Positions 10,809 to 21,125 of a stretch of 64,000 nt of DNA are shown one piece after another. The position numbers were made by a program, and so were the translations under genes. How positions within the stretch are numbered: the stretch's first letter is position 1; each line of letters opens with the position of its first letter. The DNA comes from Owenia fusiformis (lineage: Eukaryota > Annelida > Polychaeta > Sabellida > Oweniidae). The notes beneath the pieces were generated by a model. It had not been told where the DNA came from. It worked only from the letters and a program-made list of their open reading frames with translations, and did no database searches. Location: assembly GCA_903813345.2 (NCBI GenBank), contig CAIIXF020000001.1, forward strand, positions 52,035,885 through 52,099,884. The letters run 5' to 3'.

Positions 10809-13588
10809 ACTATAAGTCAATACTGTCATCTCGTATAGTCACGTATATATCACCCATTTGAAAACTTGTCTTCGATCACTGATGATGTTCTAGAGTTAGT
10901 ACGTAACTTTTTTTTATCATGAACCGTGTTTGATTCCAAAAGGACAACATTTGACATTGACCTAATAATATATTACAAAAATGTACATGCTTTGAATATT
11001 TTGTGAACTGGTATTTGACATTGCTGGCTCGATCAAGCTGAGATGATTCCTACGTGCTTAGAGCTCCAACACATTCTTCACAACATCAACATCCACGACC
11101 GGAATTGTATAGCACGGGGCTTCAATGTTTTGCACCGTGTCAAATAATATAAAAATAACAGGAAAATTATAATCGCATTGACTCATATCAAGTGAATATT
11201 CGCATTTGATCAAATATGTCAACGGAATCATAAATGGATTAAACAGATTAGTTTCGATTAATATGAGTTTCAACCTTGGATAATTATGTCGCCAAAAGTG
11301 GTGACATATTGTTATAGTCTCTAACTTTTTTGTGGACGGTGTTCGGCATTTGGCGTTCGACGGGTGGCGGTCGGCGTTCTTCTGTAAATGGTGACATCAC
11401 ATTTTGCATGTTAATGCTTTGTTTCTATTCCCTCTCGATCAGGGGCAGACCCCGTCCCCTTGGGTGGGCCCGGAAAAAAATGGGCCCAAAAAAAGTTTTG
11501 GGCCTAAAAAGGCCTTAGGCCCCAAAAAGTGGTCCTTTTGATTATTACTGGGCCTCTGAGGCCTTATTTTTTAGTCTTAATATTTCAAAATTTGGGCCCA
11601 CTTTTTGGTTTTAGGGGTCCAATTTTTTTTCTCAGACCAGATATTTGCCCCCCCCCCCTTGTTGGTTCCCAGATCCGCCAATGATACCATTGCAGCAGTA
11701 CTTTCGAAATAAAAGTTACATTTGAGCTCTCACAGTTGATAACTTTTGTACATGTACCTGTGCCCTTCGACTCTATATATTATTTATATACACCCAAAAG
11801 TATTGGATCCCCTCCTGACTCAAGCATATGCCAATGTCACCATAGTATGTGTCATGTGTAATTTAAAAGCTTTTCCGAAGTTACGTTGATTTTCTTCAAA
11901 AACAGTACCCAGTTGGGTAAAAATGGTTTTTTTTTTTAAAATGGGACCCAAATTTAGGGATTTTTCGGTGAAAAAGTGACCCACTTTAGCGGCACGTCCC
12001 CATATAGCCAATATATTGGAGTACCCCCCCCCCGGACTATGGAGATATGCGATGTCTGTCTCGTATGTCTGAGTGGGGTAGGGTCCCATACTTTCGCACA
12101 CCCTCTATAATTGATATTCATATCAATTATCCTTCATTTAGTGTATTAAAAAATGTATAATAACATTATAAAATAAATTTGATATCCATTGGAAAATGAA
12201 TAACCCGAGGACATGGAGGATATCGCAACGATATGCTGGACGATATGCGGAGGATATTGTGACGATATACTCCGCTTGTTGACTTTTGTGAAATCTATTT
12301 TTCAATAATATTATACATTTAAAATAAGTACATTAAAGTACACTAATTGAAGGATAATAAGAACATCCTATGATTATTGATTGATATTGATTATTGGAAA
12401 TCGTAGTATTAGAAGGGAAAAGCTGTACACGCACTCTGATAATAGGAGTAAATCATTTAAGATTTCTTGCAAATTAATCATATACCATTTGAAGAAAAAC
12501 ATGGCTGTAACTTCTATTAATTTCAATATAATATGATTGATCAGGTCGCAATAAAGAAATATATAATATGTTAATACGAAATAAATATTCAATAGCAGTG
12601 ATTAATATTCTTATTAAATAATGTATTTATGCCATATTCATGCACTTGTCAATATCGCGTCTCTTAATTGTCATAGAAACGTAAATACATCGCAACAGAT
12701 TGTTATGGGATAATCATGACAATTAATCGTCAATAGCAATAATGCCAATGTTCTTACAATATTTTGTCACATTCTTTCAATCGTGCATATCACTTAAGAT
12801 TTGGTTGTTTTGTTGTAAAACAAAAAACATGCATGGGCGTATGCTTAGAATGCACCATAAACAATGTAAATTTTCAAAACTCCCCGTACCCCCCTTTTGG
12901 GACTTTGGGTGCTAATGTAGTGATGGGTGCTAGTGATGGGAAGAATGATAATCTTTTTGACCGTACAACTGTGTTGAATTTATTTGTCTTACATTTGAAC
13001 ATATATCGTCAATAGGTGCATTAATTAATCCATTTGCCTAGCTGTTTGTTTCTTATTTAGTTCTCTAAATCGGAATATAGTTACTTATGTTCCCCTGAGC
13101 AAATGAAAGTCGCCATACTCGACTATTTTCCATCAGTTTATGTAGATATATAACTTTATAACTACCCATCCAAGTAAAAACAGTGATAACCTGAATCAAC
13201 CTTCACATGAAACGTCATAATTAATGCGGATTAGTTATATTTCTGCATCGTGGGCCCCTAATCTAAATTGGCACGCGATCCTTTGTATCGTTTTCAAAGA
13301 TGTTCGGATAATGAACGTCATAACTCCAAATTGATACGACGAGCTGATCCTAGCAACGCAGGCATAACAAGATGAGTGTTTGTGTATGTGAGCATTAATT
13401 TGGATAAGAGTCTCTTCAAATCTTTGATTTGGGATAAGTGAAATTCATTGACACGATAATGGAATTTTTCTTCTTTCATTATGATAAAGTAAATATTGCA
13501 TATCGATGTCCATCTTACTAATGAGTAATGTAGTAAAATCTTTCGTCGGACAAGCATTTCAACCAGAAACTGCCAATTTTGAATTTAT
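10809..13588. other. Intergenic with low-complexity repeats
   Basis: No gene is seen. It contains a short TGTCACCAC-family element (11286-11421), a GGCCC/GGGCC-rich repeat (about 11440-11640) related to ones at 62640-62770 and 63740-63850, a poly(C) run (11650-11659 region), another C run near 12026-12036, and a run of short GATAT-containing motifs at about 12215-12290. The 5' flank of the next gene (about 13300-13588) has no obvious signals. Confidence 0.6.
11286..11421. mobile_element. TGTCACCAC-family element, short copy
   Basis: It begins ATGTCGCCAAAAGTGGTGAC followed by ATATTGTTATAGTCTC, and ends with GGTGACATCACATTTTGCATG and TTAATGCTTTGTTTC. Both ends match the larger relatives at 31498-32515, 51228-51373 and 57466-57983. 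It has no coding content. Confidence 0.6.
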
Positions 13589-15016
13589 ATGTACAGTATC
13601 ATGAAGACACTGGGATATTCAGGAAAGCAACCGGAATTAGCCTCCGGTGACCATGTTGGGATTCTGAAAAAGAAAATGGCGAACACCTCAAGGAAAAGAA
13701 CATCGACATTTTCCATGAAGGACCGATGGTCTAGAGAAACTTCGGATAAGTTACGGGAGAACTATTCACCAAAACCTCCACTCCGAACTACGAGGATTTA
13801 CATTAAGAACGGACAAACATATTCATACAAATTAGGCATACACTTTGAAAACTTTAAAAAGTACTTAGAAATCATACATGCTGATGGAGAAAAATACGAA
13901 CGACTAAAGCATGAAATGTATAAAGATGATCCAAGCGAGTCCAAAACTGACTCATTTGATCAGAATCTGGATATGATTTACAGATTATCTTCACCGCGGA
14001 AATTGAATCCAATAAGTAAATATGACCGCCCAAGGAATACTCCGAGAGTTTGTGAGTTACCTGATAAAAAGGTAGCGTTATTCGTACCAAGCTCGAAACT
14101 TGAAAGTATCTGGAAAAGTACGCTAAGAAATGGTGATTCAGCAACAGACATGGTTACAAAGAAGTACAATACGGAAGATAAGAATGTGTCAAAATCAATG
14201 GATCATATTGACAATAATAAAGGCAGTATAATTACAAGTGATAATGGCAAAAATCGGAGAAAATCCAAATTTTCAGTTTCCGCGTCCCTTCCTCCTATTA
14301 AGAGCTCTGAGACTCATAAAAATAACAGATTAAAATGTGAAACATATAACAATGGTGTTTCCTATGAAACAGATATTCCATCTATTCCAAATATAAATAA
14401 CAAGTCAACATTTAGCAGCTTATCAAAAAACAAAACAGTTCACAATAATCTCACATTACAAAATAATAAACCATCAGACAAAAAATCAACCAATGCTCTA
14501 CGAAAGCAAAGTAAACGCGTAGAACGACATGGAGAACAAATTTCAAATAACAATGTGTCTGATGATAAGAATAAATATGGAATGCATACACGGAAAGAAA
14601 TTCAACAATCAATCCTTGGTTGTTCAGAAACACGCTCAGATAGCGATCGATTTTCCGGTGATGATCCACGAAACAAAGCTCCAAAATATCGATACATTTT
14701 TACATCGTCTCCTACACCAGTACGAGTTTATGTACATTATATATCCGAGGAACAGCAAAATTCCAAAGCCATAAAACCACGTAACATGAGCCAGAGGACG
14801 TCCCTGTCTTCCGAGAGTACGTTCAGCATCCCAAGGGCGGCGGACGAGGCAAGAGCTAAGCTGACATCAAACTCAAGAAAGTTGCTGGCGAACAGACTGG
14901 TGTATGACAAACAATGTTTATCATTTCACCCACCTGAGGTTAGCTTTAGAAACATGTCAAGAACAGCACTGGTTACCTTGAAGGCTGCAAGACACGTACG
15001 AAATCATTTACTCTGA
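13589..15016 (+). CDS. Orphan basic, low-complexity protein (single exon)
   Basis: This open frame of 475 aa runs from ATG 13589 to TGA 15014-15016, with a second in-frame ATG four codons later. I do not recognise it. It is rich in Lys, Asn, Ser and Arg, has no signal peptide or membrane helix, and has no cysteine framework. Two parts look folded or conserved: residues of roughly 70-110 (TRIYIKNGQTYSYKLGIHF, then FKKYLEIIHADGEKYERLK), and the last ~65 residues (AADEARAKLTSNSRKLL ... HPPEVSFRNMSRTALVTLKA). The middle (about 180-400) is an Asn/Lys/Ser-rich linker. Codon use and length argue against a chance ORF. It converges with the ANKRD66-like gene 286 bases downstream. A nuclear or cytoskeletal role would be a guess. 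Confidence 0.7.
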   Translation: MYSIMKTLGYSGKQPELASGDHVGILKKKMANTSRKRTSTFSMKDRWSRETSDKLRENYSPKPPLRTTRIYIKNGQTYSYKLGIHFENFKKYLEIIHADGEKYERLKHEMYKDDPSESKTDSFDQNLDMIYRLSSPRKLNPISKYDRPRNTPRVCELPDKKVALFVPSSKLESIWKSTLRNGDSATDMVTKKYNTEDKNVSKSMDHIDNNKGSIITSDNGKNRRKSKFSVSASLPPIKSSETHKNNRLKCETYNNGVSYETDIPSIPNINNKSTFSSLSKNKTVHNNLTLQNNKPSDKKSTNALRKQSKRVERHGEQISNNNVSDDKNKYGMHTRKEIQQSILGCSETRSDSDRFSGDDPRNKAPKYRYIFTSSPTPVRVYVHYISEEQQNSKAIKPRNMSQRTSLSSESTFSIPRAADEARAKLTSNSRKLLANRLVYDKQCLSFHPPEVSFRNMSRTALVTLKAARHVRNHLL

Positions 15017-15156
15017 AGACAGACCAACAGACACAACAGCGGACAGACGACTCACTCGCATTATTGATAATATTAGTTGGAAGGACAAAATCAAGCACAC
15101 CATTTCTCGGATTACAGCAGCGATTCAACTATATCAAACATTATATTAAAAATAGT

Positions 15157-15172
15157 TTTATTTTCATTTATT
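15157..15172 (-). terminator. Poly(A) signals for the ANKRD66-like gene
   Basis: TTTATT on the plus strand at 15157-15162 and 15167-15172 reads as two AATAAA signals on the minus strand, about 130-145 bases after the stop. They lie within the space shared with the convergent orphan gene, so the two 3' UTRs may overlap. Confidence 0.45.
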
Positions 15173-15302
15173 TCTTGAAGCAAAATTAGTAATTAAAATA
15201 TATGTGTAGTGTATATTGCAACTATCGTAATACTAAAATATCAATGTTTGTACTATTACTGCTTTGATAGGATGACGAGATTTCTTTAGATTCCAGCTGG
15301 TG

Positions 15303-16533
15303 CTAGCCTTTCCCCTTCTTTGATTTGTTTTTCTGACTTTTAGTACCAGCTTTATTTGAGTCTTTATTTTTGATTCTCAAGTCCGAAGTAACTTGCAATG
15401 CAACATCGGGTAACGTCTTTATTTTTAATGATTCAGATAGTCTATTTTTCGTTGATTCGGATGTCAAATATCTCTTTTCTCTGGGCTTTGATGAATCTGG
15501 CCTATCGTCTTCATCATCCGATTCTTCAGGCTTGCCAGCATTCCTTCGTTTATCTCTCTGTTCTTCTTCAGCACTGAAAACAAAATGGTATGTATGTCTA
15601 ATACATGTACATCTGTATAATATACATAAAAATAAACATTATTTTATAGCTTCCAATGCTAAGAGCAATTGAATTTTTGTAAATCACAACTGGCAAAGGG
15701 CGAATTCAGGAATACGTTATAATGCAAATGAATGCCCTCGTATCGTGTTATAAAGGCCTAGTGGGGCACTCAGTATCGGCCACAAAACAAAGTTCAATTT
15801 GATAATACATGTAAGTCCTGTTGTTTGTTGTTATTACTGTACATTAAGCTTTGATTACCTTTAATACTGTGTATGAAAACTTACATGATTAAAAACTTCT
15901 GGCACTCTACTTGTCCATAACGTTCCGCAATATCCCGTGGTGTATCACCATACACATCTCTCTTGTAAACACATATGTTAGCGTTGTGTAGGGCTCTTAA
16001 CACATGGATACGACCACACTCCGCGGCGCAATGGGCGGGGGTCCAGCCGTTGTCCATACGAGGGTTTCCAACAGCACCATTGTTCAGAAGTAAACGGATT
16101 ACCTCAACGTATCCTGAAAAGTTAAATCACCATAAAATACGGGTCTTTTATAGGTTATGCATGTAGTAAAACAATTGAAATAACGTGATTGCAATCGGAT
16201 TATATAGCAAAGATGAAATAATCTACATGTTGTACTGCCCAGGTCGAGAAAGATTCGAAGCCTGAAACTCTTGCATTGTATTAAATGCCCGAGTAGTCGA
16301 GCATGTTCAATTAACCATGTCGTGTTCTTTAAGATATGATTGTCATCGCAATACTTTTAAATCAATAAATTGTATGTACATGTACCTTTAGTACAGGCCC
16401 AGTGTAAGGGCGTTCTGTTTCCCCACTCAACATCTTTTAGATTGACATCGTATTTTCCCACCATTAAGTACTCCTCGAGTGAGTCACAGTCACCTATAGC
16501 AGCTGCCTCGTGAAGTTCAAGTCCAGATGCCAT
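15303..16533 (-). CDS. ANKRD66: ANKRD66-like ankyrin-repeat protein
   Basis: Three exons on the minus strand, 16386-16533, 15885-16113 and 15303-15573, give 215 aa with matching phases (donors GTACAT and GTAAGT; acceptors TTTTCAG). The start MASGLELHEAAAIGD matches the family start; an upstream in-frame ATG at 16581 is less likely. Ankyrin repeats: residues of about 5-37, 38-72 (NRTPLHWACTKGYVEVIRL), 73-105 (NGWTPAHCAAECGRIHVLR) and 106-125 (YGDTPRDIAERYGQ). The tail is acidic and then lysine-rich (NKSKKGKG at the end), as in vertebrate ANKRD66, which is about the same size. The cellular role is not established. Candidate poly(A) signals (complement of AATAAA) lie at 15157-15162 and 15167-15172. 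Orthology is inferred from remembered repeat order and tail. Confidence 0.85.
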
Positions 16534-17621
16534 AGCGGCTATGGCCCTATATTTATAAATCAAACAAAATACAGTGTACATAGAAATGGGCTGATTCAGG
16601 ATCTAGATACTAGTGTGGCTATAAGTTAATTTTTTAAGTCTGTACATGTAAATACCAAACAACGACATATTTCACAAACCTGTTTGTCTGTTTTTTTTGT
16701 GTCAGTCTAGAGATAGAAAATTAATTTATTAATACAGTATTCAATATTCCGGATGATAGAATTATGTTAATAATGTTCCACTGGATCTAAAACAAGAATT
16801 GGAGCCACCTTGACTTCGAAGTATTATTTTAACCAAATTTCTCCATGTTGTATGAGGAACTAATATCTAAAATAATATAAACAGTTACATACGTTGAACA
16901 TACTATTTGATTCTGTCCAAACGCGACCCTATTGATGGTTAACAGTACGATAACATACCTGTTATTTACCTGTAAAATGCAATATGGCAGCCTATCAACG
17001 TTGTAGTAACAGTGACCTTGAATGTACACCGAACGAACTATGGGCGTGCAGATATACCCGGGAATTAACTAAAACGCATTCAGAATTCATATTGATTTTT
17101 GAAGTACGGTGAATGTTGACGAGTTTCAAAGCTCTGTTTTGTCTAATATCTGTTTTAATCACATAATTAAATTATTCTGCACAAACAATATTTTTATCCA
17201 ACGTTTCTATCTAATTAAAAAAGAATAATTCGATAAACCTTGTGCCTATTGACATATTAAAGGAATATTTCAAATATTATTAATTAAAGTGACAGTATGC
17301 CTTTTCCTTAGCAACCAAATATTCGGTCCTAAAAATAACAAAAATTATTATGGTTTGTGTATGCTATGAAACATTGCGATCCTCGTCCAGCTCATGTGTA
17401 AGTTACATACACACGGAGATATTTGAACTGCAAAATAATAACGAATTTGTCTACAAAATTAAAGGAAAAATGTTGGTGATTTTTCAATATATTGGCATGG
17501 TATTGTCCCTTTAATGTTAATACTGTCTAATTTCAATCTACTTTAATTTTCTGTGATTATGCCGAAACAAAATTAATTTTAACGTTGTTTGGAAAAATAT
17601 TTGGTTACTATTAACATCAAC
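16534..17621. other. Divergent intergenic region between ANKRD66-like and TIMP-like genes
   Basis: About 1.1 kb between two divergently transcribed genes. No ORF worth reporting. It should contain the promoters of both, and possibly an upstream noncoding exon of the TIMP-like gene. I see no specific motif I would defend. Confidence 0.55.
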
Positions 17622-20600
17622 ATGGCTATGTCAAAATATACTTATGATTTATTTTTAGGAATCGTTATTTACATGGTAACAATGGATTATACGTACTCAA
17701 TTATGGAGCACCCTCAAACGGTCACATGTGCCGTTGATTTTGGTGAGTGCAGTATCAGAATAATTTAAACAGCGCTAGTATTAATTTATTTTTTCTGGAA
17801 TATGTGTTAAAATAAAAAATAAGTAAGGTCTGTGATCGGAGCTAGTGAGTAGTGATATAAATAATGAAATCACAAGAATAAGATGACAAAGTAGCCTACA
17901 CTTTTCCTTATCCAATTTCTTGACCACTTTTCGGAGTGGGCGTGGCTCATCGATAAGAGCTTACCAAATACAGTGAATGCGAATGTGTTGTGTCACCCCC
18001 ATGGGTTTATCATGTCAAAGTCATGACTCGCGTGCCATGTTATCATAGGAGCAATGGTCATTATTAAACTATTGGAAAGTTGATCCCATCTCTCAGATGA
18101 ATATATTTTTTCTTATATTCCAGTATTTATGGGGAAGGTCGAAGGCTCCAAAAAAATCCGTGAAGATGGCAGGCAATTAATGCTTTACACAATAATACCT
18201 GGGACCAAAAACTTAGCACCAGTACGTAATGGATTTCTGACCATATTCCATTTGAAAATATGCGTAAAAACTACAACTTAATAAGTGAACTAGGTGCCAT
18301 ACATCTTCGAAATTAAGCTATCAAATAATCAAGTTTTTTCATGAATATTTTCTTTCATCTTGCCTATTTCTTGGGAGATGTTTTAACATATTTTAAAAAA
18401 CTTTTGCCAAGGGCCAAAGCAAGGTACTGTCCATTTTAAACTGTTTTATAGTTAGTCATTCCATTCCGTTTCACTTAAAGTCCATTCGCTTGCTCTAACA
18501 CTGGTATTTCTGGCGACAAAATGAACACATGTAAAGCAATGGACGGCTTCAAGAAAATAAAAACACTTGGCCATTGGTTCATTTCCAGAGCGGTAAAGAG
18601 TTTAATGCGGAACAAGATGTGAGACAATTGACTACGGGGATAGGTTCTGAAGACGTATTCTTCCAAGCACAACAAAAGAATAACAACGGTCTTGAGGAAT
18701 ACTTTATAACAGGTGTGAGGCCCCGTCAAACTTTATTAATTGACCATGCTTTAAAACTCAATTCACAGCTATCATATGTACGCGTACTTAAAAGTTCATT
18801 GAATTATCTACAGGATCACATGTGCACTGTGATGTAGATCGTTCTGTTTTAAATGTAACATTCATCTCCACGACTTTTCCCTGATCGATGTACCATGATG
18901 ACTTTTAATACTTACTATAAATGTTGGTGGAAATTAATCTTAAATTGATTGGTATAATAAAAATTGATAAATGTATTGGTTCATCATGACAATTTAATTA
19001 GAAAGCGAGTAAACCTTTTAATATATGACATAAAACCCCCAATAAATCCGATACTTGACCAGTTTAATAATACGGGTTTATGTAAAAAATTATGTTTATG
19101 TCAAATCAGCTGGGGTCAGTCGTTTTGGTCAGTTTGAGTGAAACATCCGATTTGGTACACAATGTTATAATTAATGTCTATGATAAACAGTACCTCAGTA
19201 GAACAATAACCTAAAACATCCATCATGATAAACCACGACATCTCATTTCTTCTCAGCCCTGAGGTTTCAGGTGAAACAGAAAGATGCTATGTCTGAGTAT
19301 CAGAATGGGAAACATCGTATCCAACCTGATCTCCAATTTCCAATTAATGATTTTCCTTGAATGTCCTTGGTTTTTCTACATGTACAATATTCCGTGTATA
19401 CATACGGACAGATATATTATGCCTGGGTACTGACATGTTAATTCTGAACAGGATTCTTCAATGAGGTAACAGGAAAAGTGCCACACCTAACAACCGATGA
19501 CTGGGTAATTAAACTTACACCTGAACTGGCCCACTCCTTACCTCGCCTAACACAGGAGTATGTACAAAACTGTAGATGTGAGGTGAGATATGTGTAATGA
19601 GTATTAAAAGTGAGACACTTTTTGTCAAGTATTTTCTCGGCAACTGATCAACCAAATTCACTGAAAATGTGTGCAAAGTAGCCCAGGAGTACAACACGGG
19701 CTTTCAATTAAATATGAAAAAATCAAGTAAATGTGATGTGAGTACTAAGAAGTTCAATATGGCATGTCAAAAGATCCCATACCGGAGCAACCCATTGAGA
19801 ACTTCAGACAGGTAGCGTTTGTACCAAAAAAGGGAATCAATTTAACAGGTAATTTTTCAGCAATGGATAAGCTAAATTCTTTGAAAACACTATTTGAGAC
19901 ATGTTAGGGTATCTTCAGCTCGTGCTATGAATATGTAAGAGATTGGTTACATATTATGTGAGTATTGTAGAATAGTGAAACAGTATGTCAAAATAACCAA
20001 TACCAGGCCCGTAACGGGGGGGGGGGAAACTGCGTGATTTTGAAAGAATTTTTCAAAAAGCCAAAAATTCTTCCAAAATCACGCAGTTTGTCACCATTCT
20101 GAGCAATTTTCAAGTGATTTCGGCCATTTTTGGGCAAAAGTTCTCAAAAGTGATCCCCCTGGAATTTTTCAAAAAGTGAAGCCCCTTGGCAAATCCTGTC
20201 TACGGGCCTAATAAATGTAAAAGTCACTTATTAATCGTTTCTAAGCTTAAATACTTTTTCGTTCTTAATCTTGCAATATAATTGACAGATGCTATTATAA
20301 CCTGATAGCTGGCATTCTCAGAGCTCCGGTAAGTGGTTTTTAGACATGCCATTTTGAATTTCTTAGTACTCCCATTACTTACATTGACATTTTTTATAAA
20401 TTTACAACTTGCTCATGATCCTCTTAGTCTACTTTGTACACATTTTCAGTGAATTTGGTTCATAAATTGCTGAGACAATACTTGTCAAAAGTTTCTCAAC
20501 TTTTTGAGACACTCGATATATGACACAAATTCCAAACAAATTCTTTTGTCAGGAGATATACAAGTCTCATTTTCTTATCTTATTTAGATCTGTCCCGAGG

Positions 20601-20743
20601 GTCGACCATGCCCAAAGTCAAATTGTATATACATGCCAAATGAGGAGATGTGCAGATTCAGCAGTTCAGTATGCATACATATAGACGAAGAGCAGTGTGA
20701 TTGGAAAAAGACAAGAGACTACAGAGGTTGTATGAAAGAGTGA
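17622..20743 (+). CDS. TIMP-family secreted protein with degenerate inhibitory N-terminus
   Basis: Five exons, 17622-17742, 18124-18221, 18589-18712, 19452-19582 and 20588-20743, give 209 aa, close to the ~210-220 aa of TIMP precursors; all phases agree. Residues of about 1-22 look like a signal peptide. EHPQTVTC (29-36) and the following VDFVFMGKV match the first strands of the TIMP OB-fold (HPQ..C.AD). EEYFITG (109-115) matches the conserved YLIAG-type strand. NCRCEIC (154-160) through EQCDW and YRGC form the cysteine-rich C-terminal domain. In place of the mature CxC that grips the metalloproteinase zinc, the sequence is YTY (23-25). The two partner cysteines are also gone (F97; the Thr128-Asp130 region), while C36 and C155 are kept. 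Metalloproteinase inhibition by the usual mechanism is therefore unlikely. An upstream first exon cannot be excluded, but the residues before HPQ are fixed. Confidence 0.82.
18814..18884 (+). other. Possible alternative terminal exon of the TIMP-like gene
   Basis: ATTATCTACAG precedes 18814 and gives an acceptor in the same phase as exon 4. It would add 23 residues (starting SHVHCDVDRS) and stop at 18882-18884. Use of it would truncate the protein after the YFITG strand. No poly(A) signal follows closely, and the pyrimidine tract is weak, so this may be chance. Confidence 0.2.
20027..20089. repeat. Perfect 16-bp hairpin in TIMP-like intron 4
   Basis: AAACTGCGTGATTTTG (20027-20042) and CAAAATCACGCAGTTT (20074-20089) are exact inverse copies, directly after a run of G residues at about 20016-20026. 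It is probably the end of a longer repeat that continues to about 20210 with further TTTTTCAAAAAG motifs. Confidence 0.55.
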
Positions 20744-20831
20744 AAATCCAGCTTTAATACGTCAGGATCTATGAGTTTAATGGAGCATTTTAAACTGTCC
20801 ATCAGTTTGTGATGTTCAGAGGAGATGTCTA

Positions 20832-20868
20832 AATAAAAATGTTCACTGATAAGAAACTTTTGTTTATT
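20832..20868. terminator. Opposed poly(A) signals between TIMP-like and LRRC42 genes
   Basis: AATAAA on the plus strand (20832-20837) is 89 bases after the TIMP-like stop. TTTATT (20863-20868) reads as AATAAA on the minus strand, about 258 bases beyond the LRRC42 stop. Cleavage ten to thirty bases downstream of each would make the two transcripts overlap by a few tens of bases. Confidence 0.5.
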
Positions 20869-21125
20869 TGTTTCTTTCCTTACCTTCATCTCAATTTGTG
20901 ATAAGGCAAGCCCTAATTTTAACAGTTTCTCTTACAGTTTTCATATCTCCAACGCTATCCCATTGTAAAAACCCTGGAGGACTTGATTATTTTTGTAAAA
21001 AAAGCGAAAAAATGCTCAAAACACATTCTGGCCTTAATTCTGGTTGTTAATTTACGGAAATGTACTAACATTAAAAAGGTTTAGAACCATTTCATTTCCT
21101 ACAATCAGAAATTTTCAATGAGGAT

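Noticed and set aside
20289-20328. A 40-base candidate exon of the TIMP-like gene with good AG and GTAAGT borders
   Set aside because: Its insertion between exons 4 and 5 would give a stop or a frameshift, while direct joining of exons 4 and 5 keeps phase and the family's cysteine pattern.
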